Shown here: positions 53,514 to 64,000 of the stretch, in pieces
Layout: the number at the start of each line of letters is the position of its first letter
How positions within the stretch are numbered: position 1 is the stretch's first letter
NCBI GenBank assembly: GCA_947359465.1
Contig: OX375873.1
Location: forward strand, 138,753,916-138,817,915
Source: Metellina segmentata
Taxonomy: Eukaryota; Arthropoda; Arachnida; Araneae; Tetragnathidae
Length of the DNA: 64,000 bases
Direction: 5' to 3'
Translations under genes and position numbers: made by a program
The notes under the pieces: generated by a model
The model's database searches: none
Told to the model about the DNA's origin: nothing
Seen by the model: the letters and a program-made list of their open reading frames with translations, nothing else

Positions 53514-55917
53514 TATATAATGATAAATAGCCACACCGATTGGCTGAAGAAATCCTAAAAATGACTCTATTGGTCAAGATGTCCGAAACTGGTTAGAAGT
53601 TCTGCCAGGAAAGTTAATGGTTGCACAATCCTTAGAAAGAGTGTATGATCCTCAGAAACTCGATTAATTTTCAAAAATGCCGGTCAAGAAAACAATAACT
53701 TCACGTTTGGTCATTTACGGTGAAATGTTGTTACATACTTCGTATAAGTGTCATATACTCTTAAGGCTCTAATAAAATTATGATAATCAATCAAATGTTT
53801 ATCGAGTGCTAGACATAGTCTTCTAGCTTTAGAATATACCATATACTTATATATACACATAATTTTATAAGTTCTAACTTTTAAATAATAAAACTAGCTG
53901 ATACGGCCTTCTTAAATAGCATCATGGTACCTTTAAGTACAAATTTACTCGAAGAATTTGTCGAAAAATGTTTTGAACAAAAGTCACTTTCATGAAACTA
54001 CATTACAAAAAAAATGAACGCCATTAAACAACTGATAATAATACAGTTGAAATCCAAAATCCCATGTCGTCTAATGCTGATTGTTTATTTCATGCCAATA
54101 GAAAAAAAAACTAAACGTTTTTCCCTGATTGCAAATTCTAAATAGGCCACTACTGCCCCCCAGATAAGTGACTGATTGGTTTCCTATTTTGGCGAGATTT
54201 TTGAATGGTATCCTGTTCCAAAAGTTTGCACAAAACCTATGTATTTATAAACTTTACATTTTATAATATACCTCTACATAAATTCTACTTTAATATCGCT
54301 GAACTTTCTGTAATACTTATAAGTTAATAAAATAACCGAAATTACTTTAGCTGGAAACGCAACAGGTTTTTTTTTTATAAATGGTGCGTTAAGAATTTTG
54401 CTTTTTATGTATGTATAGGAAAGAAATTTTCTTTATAAGTTCTAGATTTAAAATGCATCTACTTGAAATAATTGCAAACCTCCTATTTTTAATTTATGCT
54501 ATTCGTTCGATCTGTCCAGATATATAAACAATATTGAAAATTCATAAACTTGTATCCTTAATTGATTGTAAGAGTTCAGTGATTTATTATTTTGGATATT
54601 TATTCTTCAAATTATTTCTTTATAAATCACTTACAGTTAATACTAAATAATACATGATTCAGTATGTAATGAAATACTTGTATCACTTGTGGAAATATAT
54701 TTATAACCTAAGAAAGCCCATATCACTGTGAAATATTTTGTGTAAGATGTATTCAAATAGTTCAGACAAGATATGCATTAAGAGCAATTTTTTTTTTTTG
54801 TAAAAAAAAATTGAGATAAATGGTTATTACTAACTTTCCTTTTTTTTTTAGATAATTTAATATTTTTTTCTTTGAAATGAAAAAAATTAAAAAAAAAGTT
54901 TGCAAAAACGAAACATTTTACTTTTTTCCAATCATTTGACTCGTGTCATAAAAAAGGTTTTATCCAACATTTATGTAGCAGAAAAATTAAAAAAAATTTA
55001 TGAGAAACATCAAAAAACGAAATTTGTGCTGGTTTTTATTAAGTCCGATGTTTTTTATTCATATCTGATTTGAAAAAAGGTATTATATTTTGAAGCGCCC
55101 AGGTATTCAAAGAGATTTACAGAAAAAAATATTTTTTAAATTAAAATTTGTTGCAATAATCATTACGAATAAAAGTTTATGAAAAAGCAAATGAGGAGTA
55201 TCTATCCATGTACATTGGAAATTATTTTTACAGGATATTATGTATGAAAACAGATTTAATTTTTTTTTGAAGTATATTCAAGAAATTATGTGTTCTTTCG
55301 ATTCTACATATATGGAAGAACTGAAGATTTTTATCGTTACATTTAAGACAACTCTAAAAATTTATAATTCAAAATTAATGTACATAAATAGTTTTATAAG
55401 TGCGTATTTAATTCCATTTTTCTAGTAGAAAAATAATTCGTTAGGTATGAAAAATATGCACACACATAGTTCAAATAAGTTCATTGCTGTTGACATATAA
55501 ATTGAAAAGCAATACATTTTCAAAACACCTAAATAAATAATCAGTAACTAAATTTTAAATTATCAGTTTATAACATTTATTGCTTTTCAATTGCCTTATA
55601 ACTGATATAAGTTAACACATCCATCATATGTATTTTAGCCATATAGTTTTAGTAATACAATATATTACTCTAATCACCTATCTTAAATATTTCAGTTCTA
55701 GCCTTACTAAGCACGATTTATTTTTGAAAAGTACGTTTGTAATATAAGATGTTTATATTGACTTGAAAGTACACATTCAAAAAATCATAAGAAATATTTT
55801 AAAAACAATAAACCTATTTAAAAAAACTGAAATTGTTGAATGTATTTGACTTTGAAATTAACACAAATTAAAGCGCACACATTCATTGTATATTTTTTAA
55901 ATAAAACGTTTGAGTAA
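53514..55917. other. AT-rich DNA, no gene seen
   Basis: About 2.4 kb of very low-GC DNA with many homopolymer A and T runs and no recognised repeat family. Confidence 0.5.
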
Positions 55918-56205
55918 TAAACTAGAAACAATGCCACAAATTCTTTATAATGCTTAGTTTCAAAATAAACTGCGTCGTAAAAATATTTTACTCCACGAAA
56001 AATCCGAGTTGACTTTAAAATTGCATAAATGAAATTATAATGTTTGATTTCAAAATAAATTACGTTTTAAAAATATGTTTCATCGTTTTACCACACAAAA
56101 AATCCCAACTAACTCAGAAATGTAACACATGTAATTAAAGAATCTTAAAAAAAAATTTTGTTACAAATATTTTTCATTATTTCACCACACAAAAAATCCG
56201 AGTTG
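55918..56205. repeat. Degenerate tandem repeat, unit about 110 bp
   Basis: Blocks TTTCAAAATAAACTGCG / TTTCAAAATAAATTACG and CACAAAAAATCC recur three times. Confidence 0.6.
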
Positions 56206-56475
56206 CAATTACATTTGATTAAAGTTTTCTGTGAGGTATACATATATATTCACTACAGTGAACTATATTAAAATGTAATAACCATCAAACAGAAACGTCG
56301 AATAAATTCTTTATCTCACAAAACACCACTTATTGCGAAATTGTTTTGAGATTTAAAGAACCTCAATGGATAGGAAACAGATTAGAAATATTCATGTTTT
56401 TTTCAATAAAAATCATAAAATTGCACACATACTGAGACAACCTTTGAACTTGCTTCTGAGTATGGCATATTTTTC

Positions 56476-56825
56476 TTATGTCATTTCTAGTCATGAGAAA
56501 TATATTCACGTTATTTCTAGTCATGAGACATATTAACATTATTTCTAGTCATGATACACATATTCACGTTTCTTCTAGTCATGAGAAATGTTCATGCTAC
56601 TTCGTATTCATTCATTCATTTAATTAATGTTACTTCTAGTCATGAGAAATGTTCATGTTGCTTTTTAGTCATGAGACATGTTATTTTTACTTCTAGTCAA
56701 GAGACTTGTTCACGTTACTTCTAGTCGTGAGACACATTTACGTTGCTTCTAGTTATAAGGCTCATTCATATTATTCCTACTCATGGGACACATTCACGTT
56801 ATTCCAAGTCATGAGACACATTGTC
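56476..56825. repeat. Minisatellite, unit about 30 bp
   Basis: About a dozen degenerate units built on ACTTCTAGTCATGAGACA and ATTCACGTT. It lies within about 55 bp of the splice donor proposed at 56878 on the minus strand, so it would be intronic. Confidence 0.85.
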
Positions 56826-56878
56826 AAAGTAATTTGGCATGCAGACATTAAACTACAAAAGGCATACAGTAATCTCAC

Positions 56879-56919
56879 CTGATACTCGAGCTTCCGTGCC
56901 TTCAGAACAGCGGTAAAAC
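56879..56919 (-). CDS. Possible 41-nt internal exon
   Basis: On the minus strand a pyrimidine-rich stretch leads to ATTGCAG (acceptor, exon from 56919). The next strong donor is TATCAG|GTGAGA (exon end 56879, intron from 56878). Two frames are possible: FYRCSEGTEARVS if joined to the donor at 57036, or FTAVLKARKLEYQ in the other phase. Alternatively the upstream exon may read through. No transcript evidence is available. Confidence 0.4.
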
Positions 56920-57036
56920 CTGCAATTGATTTTACGTGACATAGGAAAAAAAGGATATGGGTTGGAGATGAGCCACAGACACCAATTCCTGGGCCTCGTC
57001 GTCTGCTCCAGACAGTACCAGGAGACGGGCACGTAC

Positions 57037-57311
57037 GCGGGGTAAGCAAGATGCGCCCGAGGGTCAAACTCCGAGCTTTCGCTGGCACTACAGCTGCAGC
57101 TGGAACTGGAGGCCGATGTCCCGGACCCCACGGAAGAGCTGCAAGTCCTGGAGGACCCGCTGGTGGAGCAGCTGTACGCACTGTGGCTGCACTGGCCGGA
57201 CGAGTGTCCGGACTCGACCGAAACCTTGTCGATGTCATCGTCGTCCGGTTCCATGTCCGTTTTCCAGTGGCCTTCGCCGGACGCCGCCTTCTGGTCAAGG
57301 TACTCCGCCAT
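57037..57311 (-). CDS. Candidate first coding exon, acidic Ser/Cys-rich protein
   Basis: The ATG at 57311 has a strong context (AGCCATGGCGG). The frame starts MAEYLDQKAASGEGHWKTDM, then has an acidic EPDDDDIDK and a Ser/Cys/Gly tract of about 45 residues (for example SGHSSGQCSHSAYSCS). Third codon positions are mostly G or C against an AT-rich background, which argues for real coding. A donor GC|GTACGT ends the exon at 57037. Without splicing the frame runs on to 56853. There is no signal peptide, membrane segment or known domain, and the gene was not recognised. The low-complexity tract suggests a disordered N-terminus. The overlapping minus-strand frame from 57298 is Arg/Pro/Ala-rich and looks like a shadow. 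Confidence 0.6.
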
Positions 57312-58530
57312 GGCTACTTCTTTTTCTTGGAGGTGAGGGGTATACCATCCTTAGGAACTTCCCGGTGCATGCTGGTGGGATGACGTGTGTGACGCTAGGT
57401 GTTTATGCCTCTGCACCAGGTGGTTTTTGCTGATGATGCGTTGGTGTTATGCATAAGCTCGGTTGATTGTTCGCGGCAGTTGGTACAGACCGTTGCAATC
57501 GGGACACTGTGTGGACGACGGATGTGCTCATCGGGGAAGTGATCAGTGGTAGATTACACATAAGTGGTTCGAAAGATATGTTGTCCGTAACCGTCGCTCA
57601 GCTATGGAAGAGCCCGCATTGTTAGAGAGTCCATACCATAATCCTTCTGAAGAAATGCGAAGTACTTTTGGGAAGCGTGTCCACAAAACGAAAGCAGTAT
57701 AAAACTTTTCTGTACGTTTCTCTCAGACACGGAATAATTAATTTACTACGTCTAGTACATTAAATGCATTTTCTCTGTTTATGTATACACATATCCATTT
57801 ATATTAAACTCTAAAAGATTTCATTCGATATGCTGTGTACTTGAATGGCGTATTAAAGGAGTGCAGAAGACGAGTATTATTCTAAAAGAGTGTGAACGAA
57901 CAATTATATATTGCTAATTTAAATTAGTTTTAGACAAATATCGTTGCAATGAATAAATTTGAGCAAATAAATATATAGGACATCTTAAATGCGCCGTTAG
58001 TATCTAAAATACTCATTTTTGCTATGCATATAATTATACACAAATTACATTTTATATATATATATATTATATATATATATGAATTCATTAATTTATTCTA
58101 ATGCTCTTTTTTTCTTTAAATAACCAATATATCTATTCGTCAGCACCTTTCGTAAAAATTAAAGTTATAGTTATATATTTATACACATGCTCAAAATAGA
58201 AATACGCGGTTTCTTTAACTAAGCACCATAAGAAATGGGTATTGAAAAAAGATGCCTTAAAATACGGTAACTTTATAATTTTGCGATACTAAATGAATAC
58301 TTTATTTTTTTATATATATTTAACTAAATTCAAACATTTTTTAGGTTTGATACTTTTTTTATAATATTTAATTACAAAACTTTTTTTTAATAAATAGTCC
58401 TCTCACGTCAATACGAACCTATAATTCCAACTACGGTGAACATAAATATTTGACACACACACATGGTAAAGAACGCCTACAGATGTAGGTACTGTGCAAT
58501 ACGCATATGAAACGCGTATATCTTTAAATA
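57312..58530. other. Possible 5' UTR or intron of the minus-strand gene
   Basis: Sequence just upstream of the ATG (57312-57700) is moderately GC-rich. Farther on it is AT-rich with a (TA)n near 58055-58080. Possible acceptors before the ATG include CACCTCCAAG and CTGGTGCAG on the minus strand, but none stands out. Confidence 0.35.
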
Positions 58531-58600
58531 TCTAGGACACCGATGGAAGATCTGTTTTTCGTTTTTTCTCGAGACAAACACACACGATTGATGTACTTAC

Positions 58601-58760
58601 GCGAGAAAAATCCTTCTCGGTCCGAAATAGTGGTTTATTCGTCACATCCAGCTGTCTGTGTCGCACACGCTCTGCGTGTGGGCCCCAGAACGGTGGTGAG
58701 GAATAGATGAAACACTTTGGCACATTTTTCACATTTCACACACGGGAAGCCGGACTTTTC
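58601..58760 (-). other. Candidate noncoding first exon, minus strand
   Basis: Ends at the donor CTCGC|GTAAGTACAT. The start is not defined. It could splice to the ATG-bearing exon at 57311. Confidence 0.4.
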
Positions 58761-59078
58761 CAGGCCCAGAAACTGGACGAGGTGAAAAGAAATCCGGGAA
58801 AGCAGCGTGCGAAGTCCCCGATCATCCGCTCCGACTATCGCGACTGCGAGAGGTTGGCCGGACGAATTTTGCCGGATGCGCGGTGGGGACTCATTGGCGC
58901 AAATGGAAGAACTGTTGCTCACTTTCAAGGTCTGCTTCGGTGGCGGCTTCCTTTTTCGCTCGCCTCGCTTTTTTTCCCCGTCCGATCCGGAAAACGGGAA
59001 AATAAAACAGTCCGGGAATTTTTTTTCCTCTACACTAACACACCTGTTTTTATTAATTCCTCCGACCCCGGAGGGGTT

Positions 59079-59185
59079 TCAGTGTGAGCTGCTCCCGATT
59101 TTCCAGAGTCCGCGCGCCGCCTGCGTTCGATGGAAACTCTCGTCGGATCTCGTTCGGTCCGGGGAACGACGAGATTCCAGGCCAG
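59079..59185 (+). other. Candidate noncoding first exon, plus strand
   Basis: Begins at an initiator-like TCAGTG and ends at GCCAG|GTAAGG. If correct, the remainder of the window to the right is first-intron sequence of an unseen gene. Confidence 0.4.
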
Positions 59186-59370
59186 GTAAGGTTTTCGGGG
59201 GGTGCGCGAGGGCGGGGGGTTGCCGAAAATATTGACTTACCTGGGTTTTCTGTGTGTGTGGAATTTCCGGGTTTTGTACCTGGCCGCTGCCGCCATTGCT
59301 GCTTACGGGAGATTTGTATCGAACACGGGTATTCGACCTGGGAGAGGGGGTGGAGGTGAAAAAGAACACA

Positions 59371-59785
59371 ATATCTCGGTGTTCATTTCACTGGAATGAG
59401 ATAATTATTATCGCTCCCTCACTAAAGCCTCCAGGATGCCATTGTCCTCCAGGGAGGAAGGGTTGCCTTTTATGGAAACGCTATCTGCGTTTTCTAGAGC
59501 GTCTTTTGTGGGAGCTGGTAATTGTCTTGATTCCAGTGAAAAAGGAACGCCTTTTCATTGCCTTTCCTCACCAAGAAGTGTCATTTTCGATGTTTATCAT
59601 TTAATATTATTTGTTCCCTGTCCCCGACGAAGTTGATGATGTAAGAGAGAGGTGAGGCAATTTTTGCTCAGTCAGAATATCCAAGCGAATTGAGGATCGT
59701 AATAATGGGGAATTATCTTCATTCAAAGATGTGATGCGTCATTTTGATTTTCTGTAATTAGTTCAACTGTCGGTAATTAGTTGAA
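59371..59785. other. No recognisable feature
   Basis: Moderate-GC sequence falling off from the island. No exon is supported. Confidence 0.35.
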
Positions 59786-59920
59786 ATAACTCGTCATTAG
59801 AAGAAAAACAGACCAGATCTTGATCCTGTCGAAAAATAGGCAATTATCTTGATCATATTTTGACGGAAGGTCATATTTTGATGAACGAGATATCTCGTAA
59901 CCACTCGGAGTATTAATTAT
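59786..59920. mobile_element. piggyBac-like MITE fragment
   Basis: AACTCGTCATTAGAAGAAAA, CAGACCAGATCTTGATCC, ATGAACGAGATATCTCG and AACCACTCGGAG, the family's sub-repeats and right end. Confidence 0.65.
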
Positions 59921-60210
59921 TACTTTGACTCAGGATTATTATATTTTACCAATGTTCAACTATTGTGATTGATTTCAGAGTTTGATGTTTATTTTAATTG
60001 AGTCAATTGTGTGTGTGTGTGCTAAAAGGATTTCATTGTGAAAGAAAAAAACCTAATAAATATAAGAACTATTGAAGTTCTTTCTAAAAATATATCAACT
60101 TAGATATTACTGCTGTGTATTCTGTAAATTCCTTCTTCTAAAGAGAGTTTGGCCTTAAATGACAAGACTTTGCAATTGATATTGAAACCATTCTTTCCGT
60201 ATGGATAAGC
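59921..60210. other. No recognisable feature
   Basis: AT-rich spacer with a short (GT)n near 60008-60020. Confidence 0.4.
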
Positions 60211-60383
60211 AGGTAGTTAATTAACGTCGCATTGGAACAACCCAACGGGCTATTCGTGAAGGTCCGGTTGATTTTTAAGGGAAAGATTCAAGACAAGGCC
60301 TCGTAAATTTGAACAATGGTCAGATGACGAGGTCAATACGAGCTGCCACACCACTATCCAAACTTCGACACCACGCCAACGAG
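60211..60383 (-). mobile_element. SINE-B, 5'-truncated
   Basis: Antisense: GTAGTTAATTAACGTCGCAT, CAACGGGCTATTCG, AATGGTCAGATGACGAGG and CGACACCACGCCAACGAG. Confidence 0.85.
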
Positions 60384-60442
60384 TCTTCATCTCTGTATGG
60401 CTCTAATCAAAATCTCTAAATGAACTTTGGATTAATTACAGT

Positions 60443-60545
60443 TGGCGTTTTAAGGCGTCCATATTTAGCAAAGCTCTTCCAAGCAACGTCAAGTATATGG
60501 TCAAGTACTAGAAAAGATTACCCAGGGAAGAACCATGCAAAGTGC
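60443..60545 (-). mobile_element. SINE-A remnant, weak
   Basis: GCGTTTTAAGGCGTCCATA, TTTAGCAAAGCTCTTCCAAG and TTACCCAGGGAAG loosely follow antisense SINE-A. Confidence 0.35.
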
Positions 60546-62119
60546 TAGTTGCTACGGCAGCGGATTCATTAGAGAGTTTAAATTATTTTCACGAAGAGAC
60601 TATTAGAGTACCTTTATTTTTTATATAAAGTTTGCTTGATTACAAGTTTGCTGGTAAATAATGGCAATAAATGCAAAAGAAAAAGGAACAATAAAATATC
60701 TATGTAAACTACAACTTTGTTTACTAGAATTGCTTAAGAAAATTGGTTTTTGTATGTACTATATCTATCGTACATTAGCATACAGTAAACTTTAATAGGT
60801 TTTAAATTGTGTCAAGGAGTCTAAAACGGCATTATTTCTCAGATTACCTTAACTTTAAAAATACATTTTATTATCTTGTTTAATTCACAAATTACTAATC
60901 TCATTTATTAACGACTAATTATAAATTTATTTGAAATTACTTAAATCTCCTTCACAAATTTTGAACAGAAATTATCAACCTTTTGGTTATCTATTTCAAC
61001 TTTGAAAAGTCAACCAATACAGATAGCTTGCAGTTTAATCCCCAGTTTTAAAATTTATATTAAGGACAGAACTTTTAAAGTTGCAATTGAATTAAGGGGA
61101 TAACTTTTTCTTCCTTTTACTACACTTTATGTAGCAAACTTTTAAAATGTATCAAAACTCCAAGACTTTTTTTGTTGAAATTATTTCTTGAAGGGAAATG
61201 TTGCCGTTTTACTTTCCTGTTAGCAGCATGAACAGTTAAGAAAATGTCGAGTAAGTGATAGTTTATGTTTATTTCGAATTATTACTTACTTATTTTCGGA
61301 ATAGATGTGCAAGTGGAGTTATTTTCACAGGGACATCCTTTTTTTTTATTTCCTTCAGTTTATTCGTTTTTATTTAATTTTTTTAATAATCTTAAATAAA
61401 GTTTGGAACTTTTAGTAGAAATTTTAACTCTTAGGTTAAAAGACACTTTCTTGCTGTGAAAGTTAGGATAAACAAGCACAGAAGGCTGTTTTGGCTCACT
61501 TTAATCCATGCAATTAACTTTAAAAAAAAACTAAGTATCACCATCTTGGATATTTTATGGCATGTTTGGACCTTTACCGTCACTGAAAAAGATGATTATA
61601 TGGTACAAAATATTTTTATAATCCCGAATTAAAGTATAAGCGATATTTTTTGTTCTTTAAATATCTCATACTTAGTAGTTTGACTATGTCATGGTGTTTG
61701 CTGCTTGTAACGAATCGTGAAATCCGTTTGGGAGATTGAGTGTTTATAGGAATTTTGTTTTCAGCACTGAGATAACGGAAATAAAATTAAAAATTGCGTT
61801 GTTTGTAGGAGAAAATACTCTTTTTTTCTTGTGTATTGCAAAAATGACTTGTTCGTAATGGAGTGTGATTTCGTATCGAATGTTGTTGAGATCAAACCAT
61901 TGTGGAAGGTTTTGGTTTCATATGTACCTGAAAATATTTTGGCTTAGTTTTTAAAGTAGAGTTCTGTTTCTTCGGAAGTAGAATATTGCACTATAGTTTA
62001 AAATCATAGACACGCTTCTTTGTTTGGGTATAATGACGCAAGGTTCATACAATTGAAAATCTGCACCAAATGCTAGATGGAACAAAAACCAGAGAGAAAA
62101 ACGACCAAAATAGTAAACG
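60546..62119. other. AT-rich DNA, no gene seen
   Basis: About 1.6 kb of low-GC DNA without recognised element or exon. Confidence 0.5.
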
Positions 62120-62226
62120 CTGGTTGTTTTGGCGTTTTATGGAGCAAGGGTCATATTTGACAAAGATGTGCCAAACACCAGACAACGTCAACTAAAATAT
62201 GTCGTGCAAGAGAAAAAGAGGAATGT
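62120..62226 (-). mobile_element. SINE-A 3' half
   Basis: Antisense: GGTTGTTTTGGCGTTTTATGG, CAAAGATGTGCCAAACACC and GAGAAAAAGAGGAATG. Confidence 0.75.
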
Positions 62227-62373
62227 GAAACAACGTAGTGATATGAAAGTAGGAAGATCGCTTGAGTACCCTGTGAGTGCGCCACGCGTGTTTTCTAAGG
62301 ACAGAAAACCCCATGTCAATCTAAAATTTTACCACAGAATCAAGTGCACGTGAAGCCTACGCACACCTAAAGG

Positions 62374-62415
62374 TTTTGTTTGGGCTTTATGGCAAAAGTA
62401 GCTAAGGTTGCCTAA
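62374..62415 (-). mobile_element. SINE-A 3' tip
   Basis: TTTGTTTGGGCTTTATGGC and AAGGTTGCCTAAAC are a worn terminus. Confidence 0.45.
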
Positions 62416-63397
62416 ACATCTCTTTTAAAGAGAACATGTTCTCTTCTTCCGCTCGGATCTTTTTTCACTCTCTTTTTTAAGTCATATCTTTTTTTTGTCC
62501 TTTTTTTTCTTTCGGTTTTTCACTTTTTGTACTCTCTGTTCATCATTTCGGATACGTTAAAAAATATATTTCACATTTCAAAATTTACGCGCTAACATAT
62601 TCACATTGATTACTATATCGCTATGTCAACCACAGCTATTGAAGTACGTAGAACATTTTACGAAAATCGTACGTATTATTAAAACGCATCAACGTATAAT
62701 AGGAAATTCAAACTCCAATGCATATCCATGTTAAAACGTCTCATTAGGAGAACGTTCCAATAAGAATAGGGAGGTAACCAATAAGAATTTTGATTCGTGT
62801 TAGAATAATAAGTAATAAGAAATATTGTTCTTACTATTTCAGAATGAATAGCAAGACGGACGATTCTCATCCTTTTTTTTTAGTTTAGAAGGAAATCGCG
62901 TTGCTAAGCAAGTTACCTTTTTTGTTAGAATTAAATCGAAGTCAATAACTCAACTATGATTGCTGCGGAGAATTTGGTGAGTTATAATTATGTGTTGGTG
63001 CATTATTTACTTGTGTTTGTCAGTATTTGTATTGGTTCTTCCCATTGTCAAATTATCATTTTTCTTTGTTTATGTAATAAAGTTAAGAGAATATACGAAC
63101 ACTGGTTACAGTTCATTTCTTAAAGGGACCAGTGACACACTGACATTTACTAATTTTTTTGAACATACACATGTAATATGTTCAGCAGATTTTCTTTAAG
63201 TGAGTGGATTTAAATTAGTGATTTATTTTTGTACAGTTAAGATTCGTCAAAGATGATTATTTTTATTAGATACCTAACAAGTATACACTAATAATGCGTG
63301 CTTTTCGTGTCCTCTTTTTATAAAAACAATTTAACCAAATGTTCTCTTTTCTGATATTCATCTTCTGGCAACCCTAACCGTAGTAGACCGCAGCAGG
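62416..63397. other. No gene seen
   Basis: AT-rich. A pyrimidine-rich stretch at 62440-62535 may continue a decayed SINE-A middle. No exon is supported. Confidence 0.4.
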
Positions 63398-63485
63398 TGT
63401 TTGAGCTTTATGGCACCGTTGCGGACCGGGCTTTATGGTACCGTAGCAGGTCCGTTAGCGGACAAGTTGCTGCAAATAAACTTTA
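63398..63485 (-). mobile_element. SINE-A 3' tip, partly duplicated
   Basis: GAGCTTTATGGCACCGTTGC and GGGCTTTATGGTACCGTAGC are two adjacent versions of the terminus, followed by GCGGACAAGTTGCTGCAAA. Confidence 0.55.
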
Positions 63486-63533
63486 AATATGCCGAATAAA
63501 ACAGCTAAAACATACATCAAAAATAATAAAATA

Positions 63534-63922
63534 TTGGGTTGATGCGAAAGTTCGTTCCGTTTCTGGCTCTACATGGGTTGGTTGTGTTTTATTTTTCGTA
63601 AAGCATTCAAAAGGGCAGAATTAAGGAGCATTTCCGACATATGACGCAGACGCTAAAAAAGATGCGTTGTGTACGGTGAGGTTGCCTTTTACGATTCCAC
63701 GTGTTACCACGTACGTAAGTGGTTTGTATAGTTCCGACACCTGGATCAGTTCTTTAGCCAGAAACTTCAGAATTTGCATGAGCGCGGGATGATGCAGCTA
63801 ACGGAGAGAAAGGTCAACAAACAAAACTGCGTATAATAGATTGATGTCCTATATAGTCAATGAAATAATTTGTCTTCAATTTTCGTAAGAAAACCCCGGG
63901 ACGAACTTTTGCACCAACCCAA
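63534..63922 (+). mobile_element. Non-autonomous mariner, complete ends
   Basis: The left end TTGGGTTGATGCGAAAGTTC and the right end, read inward, TTGGGTTGGTGCAAAAGTTC, with TA on both sides (63532-63533 and 63923-63924). The 389-bp interior keeps the part coding the transposase C-terminus (CACCTGGATCAGTTCTTTAG, GATGATGCAGCTAACGG), with the rest deleted. It is the reference copy for three other remnants in the window. Confidence 0.92.
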
Positions 63923-63924
63923 TA

Positions 63925-64000
63925 GACACATACACATAAAGGAGATGTTCCCCCGAGAGCTATGAAGCGCAGGAATTCGGTTTAACAGCATAATAAATTA
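63925..64000. other. Unassigned window edge
   Basis: No feature recognised. Confidence 0.4.

Larger units (their letters stand above)
58560..59370. promoter_or_regulatory. GC-rich island, candidate divergent promoter
   Basis: A CpG-rich stretch sharply unlike the AT-rich surroundings. It holds strong splice donors facing both ways: CTCGC|GTAAGTA on the minus strand (intron from 58600) and CCAG|GTAAGG on the plus strand (intron from 59186). A TCAGTGTG near 59078 resembles an arthropod initiator and would give a plus-strand leader of about 107 bp. The overlapping frames on both strands lack recognised domains and may be GC-driven. Confidence 0.55.

Noticed and set aside
57051..57433. Plus-strand Gly/Ala/Arg-rich frames of 110 and 105 codons
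   Set aside because: They are antisense shadows of the GC-rich minus-strand exon, which has the better start context and codon pattern.
58707..59235. Overlapping 126- and 142-codon plus-strand frames
   Set aside because: They lie in a GC-rich island where stops are rare, have no recognised domain, and overlap each other and minus-strand frames. A noncoding leader is more likely.
1..64000. A complete novel multi-gene system
   Set aside because: No cluster of coding genes exists here. Apart from the possible exons at 56.9-59.2 kb, all recognisable coding matter is decayed transposase or LINE sequence.

Overview
This window looks like intergenic or intronic DNA from a repeat-rich arthropod nuclear genome. 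It is visibly AT-rich, has no run of long open reading frames, and contains no bacterial operon, rRNA gene, functional tRNA gene or CRISPR array. Most of the recognisable sequence is transposable elements and tandem repeats. The tRNA-headed SINEs, mariner, Tc1, hAT and piggyBac-like debris and a jockey-like LINE tail fit an arthropod. My impression is an arachnid, possibly a spider, because translated SINE bodies resemble peptides I associate with spider gene models. That is an inference, not a demonstrated placement.

The commonest features are SINEs. Three bodies can be separated. SINE-A has a tRNA-like head and a 3' end close to GGCCCTTGCGCCATAAAACC. SINE-B has a different tRNA-like head, a body of about 250 bp and a (CCTA)n tail. 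SINE-C has a third head joined to nearly the same body as SINE-B. The SINE-C head also occurs on an unrelated body (SINE-D, 5581-5856), so heads and bodies have been exchanged. Several insertions keep clear target-site duplications (TSDs): 5581-5856, 7854-8182, 8342-8670, 19342-19510, 25343-25653 and 52529-52577.

Layout. 0-10 kb: SINEs, a hAT-type MITE (2635-3100) inside SINE-B sequence, and copy 1 of a 500-bp repeat. 10-12.6 kb: a pogo-like element with the C-terminal end of a transposase, then copy 2 of the 500-bp repeat. 14-18 kb: a piggyBac-like MITE, a Tc1 fragment and two mariner fragments. 20.6-21.3 kb: the RNase H end of a jockey-like LINE. 21.7-26.8 kb: a dense, nested SINE cluster. 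27-31 kb: AT-rich DNA and a hAT element (30087-30965). 32-35 kb: 23-bp repeats, a second hAT-MITE relative and copy 3 of the 500-bp repeat. 36-39 kb: a hAT element inside a piggyBac-like MITE, and a mariner holding a hairpin-rich insert. 43.7-44.7 kb: a 14-bp minisatellite grown inside a SINE-A. 46.2-48.4 kb: a 63-bp tandem array interrupted by a TIR element. 52.4-53.5 kb: a piggyBac-like MITE and an internally deleted mariner-type element. 53.5-56.5 kb: AT-rich DNA.

The best candidate for host gene sequence is at 56.8-59.4 kb. It comprises a GC-rich minus-strand exon opening with a strong-context ATG (57311) and encoding an acidic, Ser/Cys-rich N-terminus, a possible 41-nt exon beyond it, and a GC-rich island with good splice donors facing outward on both strands (58600 minus, 59186 plus). 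This suggests a divergent promoter with two genes running out of the window. The gene product was not recognised. I found no new multi-gene system. The main novelty is in the repeats: minisatellites inside or beside SINEs, modular SINEs, a higher-order 63-bp array, perfect palindromes and the unclassified 500-bp repeat.
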